This document shows positions 34,190 to 34,738 of a DNA stretch of 34,738 bases, one piece after another. The DNA comes from Deltaproteobacteria bacterium. GTDB lineage: Bacteria; Desulfobacterota; Desulfobacteria; Desulfobacterales; ETH-SRB1. The position numbers and the translations under genes are program-made. The notes under the pieces are model-generated. The model ran no database searches. It was not told the DNA's origin and saw nothing but the letters and a program-made list of their open reading frames with translations. Every line of letters starts with the position of its first letter. Position 1 is the first letter of the stretch. The stretch spans positions 1-34,738 of the forward strand of contig JAJSZT010000035.1 of NCBI GenBank assembly GCA_030272815.1, read 5' to 3'.

Positions 34190-34260
34190 AAAATATAACT
34201 TTGATGTAGCGGGCCTAAAAGCCCGATTTGTTTTCGTGCATTATTGCATGCGAAAAAGAA
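34190..34260 (-). other. attI candidate
   Basis: On the minus strand the first cassette is preceded by ACATCAAA then GTTATAT (34193-34199). The CAAAG|TTA setting is like the end of known attI sites, where the cassette joins after the G. Upstream lies a GC hairpin, CGGGC-CTAAAA-GCCCG (34210-34225). The position between the first cassette and the divergent intI start is what an attI requires. Confidence 0.55.
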
Positions 34261-34266
34261 TAATAA

Positions 34267-34320
34267 GGCAATTTTACACGATAAAACCCCATGCTAAGGG
34301 TTTTATCGTGCGATTTTGCC
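34267..34320. repeat. 54-bp near-perfect hairpin between attI and intI
   Basis: Arms GGCAATTTTACACGATAAAA then CCC and GGG then TTTTATCGTGCGATTTTGCC pair over about 23 bp around the loop ATGCTAA, with a few mismatches in the outer part. No gene overlaps it. It may terminate transcription between Pc and the cassettes or be a small palindromic insertion. Confidence 0.75.
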
Positions 34321-34332
34321 GAATAAAAAGTC

Positions 34333-34361
34333 TTGACATTATAACAGAAAGACTGTAAGTT
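34333..34361 (+). promoter_or_regulatory. Putative promoters: intI (+) overlapped by cassette promoter (-)
   Basis: On the plus strand TTGACA (34333-34338), 17 bases, then TAAGTT (34356-34361) points to intI. On the minus strand a perfect TATAAT (34338-34343) with a weak -35 about 17 bases upstream (around 34361-34366) points to attI and the cassettes. The two elements overlap in TTGACATTATAAC. Confidence 0.4.
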
Positions 34362-34499
34362 TGACTGAAAGTCGAATTCGTTGCCAAGTGTCGAAACCTT
34401 TATTGAAGGTGTTAGATAGTGTTTCATAAAATCTATGTTGTAAGATATCCAGCCTTTTCCAAGCCATGAAATATCTACAACAATTTGTAGGAGATATAC

Positions 34500-34646
34500 A
34501 TGATAAAGGTTATGACGGTCAAGCCAAAACTGCTGGATCAGGTACGGCATGCTACACGGGTCAGACACCTCAGTTACAGAACCGAGCAAGCCTATGTGCA
34601 TTGGATAAAAAGGTTCATTTTTTTCCACGATAGTCCGCTGGATTAG
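34500..34646 (+). pseudogene. intI: Truncated integron integrase (IntI N-terminus)
   Basis: A 48-codon ORF starting ATG after AGGAG at good spacing. It reads [20 protein letters not shown], then [19 protein letters not shown] and IFFHDSPLD and a TAG. The first 43 residues are the classic N-terminal start of integron integrases (LLDQVR, RxLSxRTExxYVxWIxRFIxFH). The rest of the recombinase, including the catalytic R-H-R-Y residues and the IntI-specific insertion, is missing. Homology ends at FFH, and a LexA-like gene begins 15 bp after the stop, pointing to a deletion. It is divergent from the cassettes, the standard integron layout. Confidence 0.85.
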
Positions 34647-34660
34647 GCATAGCTTCGAAA

Positions 34661-34738
34661 ATGAAATTGACCGAAAAGCAAAAAGCATTTTTAGGTTATA
34701 TCTCGCGGTACATAGATGAGTGGAATCGCTCACCCAGT
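34661..34738 (+). CDS. LexA-like repressor, N-terminal part (runs off the window)
   Basis: The open frame MKLTEKQKAFLGYISRYIDE then WNRSPS continues past position 34738. It matches the start of LexA (LTxxQxxxLxxIxxYIxxxxxSPS), the first helix of the winged-helix DNA-binding domain. LexA represses SOS genes, which in many integrons include intI. No strong ribosome-binding site is seen. Since only 26 residues are present it could also be another S24-type repressor. Confidence 0.65.
   Translation, partial: MKLTEKQKAFLGYISRYIDEWNRSPS

Larger units (their letters stand above)
24360..34646 (-). mobile_element. Chromosomal integron: truncated intI, attI and about eight cassettes
   Basis: The whole unit consists of a truncated divergent IntI start (34500-34646), an attI candidate, then cassettes on the minus strand separated by attC sites. 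The strongest attC sites (28609, 29150, 30163, 33168) share near-identical arms, minus strand TAACAAATCACTGGAGC and GCTCAGTTCAGACGTT. The cassette orientation relative to intI is the standard one. The far end near 24360 is the least certain, because the last attC is degenerate. Confidence 0.8.

Noticed and set aside
34215-34733. 172-aa minus-strand open frame
   Set aside because: It lies antisense to the intI start and through the hairpin and promoter region, and its composition is not protein-like. The plus-strand IntI match is decisive.

Overview
The window looks like a chromosomal segment of a Desulfobacterota (deltaproteobacterial, Desulfobacterales-like) bacterium. This is inferred from gene content: diaminopimelate aminotransferase (dapL) lysine synthesis, a CooT / DUF3842 / NYN neighbourhood, an IspH-UbiA fusion, xerC-hslV-hslU, and moderately AT-rich DNA full of small palindromic repeats. 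There is no 16S gene to confirm it.

Positions 1-4300: a HicA/HicB toxin-antitoxin pair and an M48 metalloprotease with TPR repeats on the minus strand, then parA-parB on the plus strand. Positions 4320-7249 (+): a NYN-domain RNase-like protein, a DUF3842 protein, a CooT-like nickel protein and a 577-residue fusion of IspH with a UbiA-type prenyltransferase. Positions 7524-23951 (all minus): the housekeeping block Rho_N protein - xerC - hslV - hslU - argB - argD - argF - argG - argH - small lipoprotein - lysA - dapF - dapL - folK - TRASH-like protein - transaldolase-like aldolase - pgsA - tRNA-Gly - tRNA-Cys - terminator. It covers arginine synthesis from N-acetylglutamate onward and the last steps of diaminopimelate/lysine synthesis. 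Almost every gap longer than about 100 bp in this half holds a MITE-like imperfect palindrome. Two copies of one 250-bp element flank argGFDB in opposite orientation, and several elements supply the stop codon of the adjacent gene.

Positions 24360-34646: a chromosomal integron. Cassette genes all lie on the minus strand, and most are followed by an attC site that begins inside or beside the stop codon (minus strand GCATAAC, AGATAAC, AGCTAAC and so on). Four attC sites share nearly identical arms; one (attC4) belongs to another family and two are degenerate. In cassette order from the attI end the array holds: a 297-aa protein, an AIPR-family protein, a GIY-YIG-like protein plus a small membrane protein, a 301-aa protein sharing a C-terminal block with the 297-aa one, a small CxxC protein plus a 46-aa ORF, a DUF6602 nuclease-like protein, a frameshifted SAM methyltransferase, a GC-rich non-coding stretch (possible group II intron remnant) with a RAYT transposon next to it, and a Phd/VapC toxin-antitoxin pair. 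On the other side of attI, divergent to the cassettes, a well-translated start of an integron integrase (48 codons, clear IntI N-terminus) is cut off by a stop. It is followed at once by the start of a LexA-like repressor gene that runs off the window. The integrase is therefore a fossil here, and the array can move only if an integrase acts in trans.

The cassette cargo (AIPR, DUF6602, toxin-antitoxin, two related unknown proteins) fits the idea of integrons as stores of defence genes. The unknown paralogous cassette proteins and the truncated-integrase / lexA junction are the most promising novel features.
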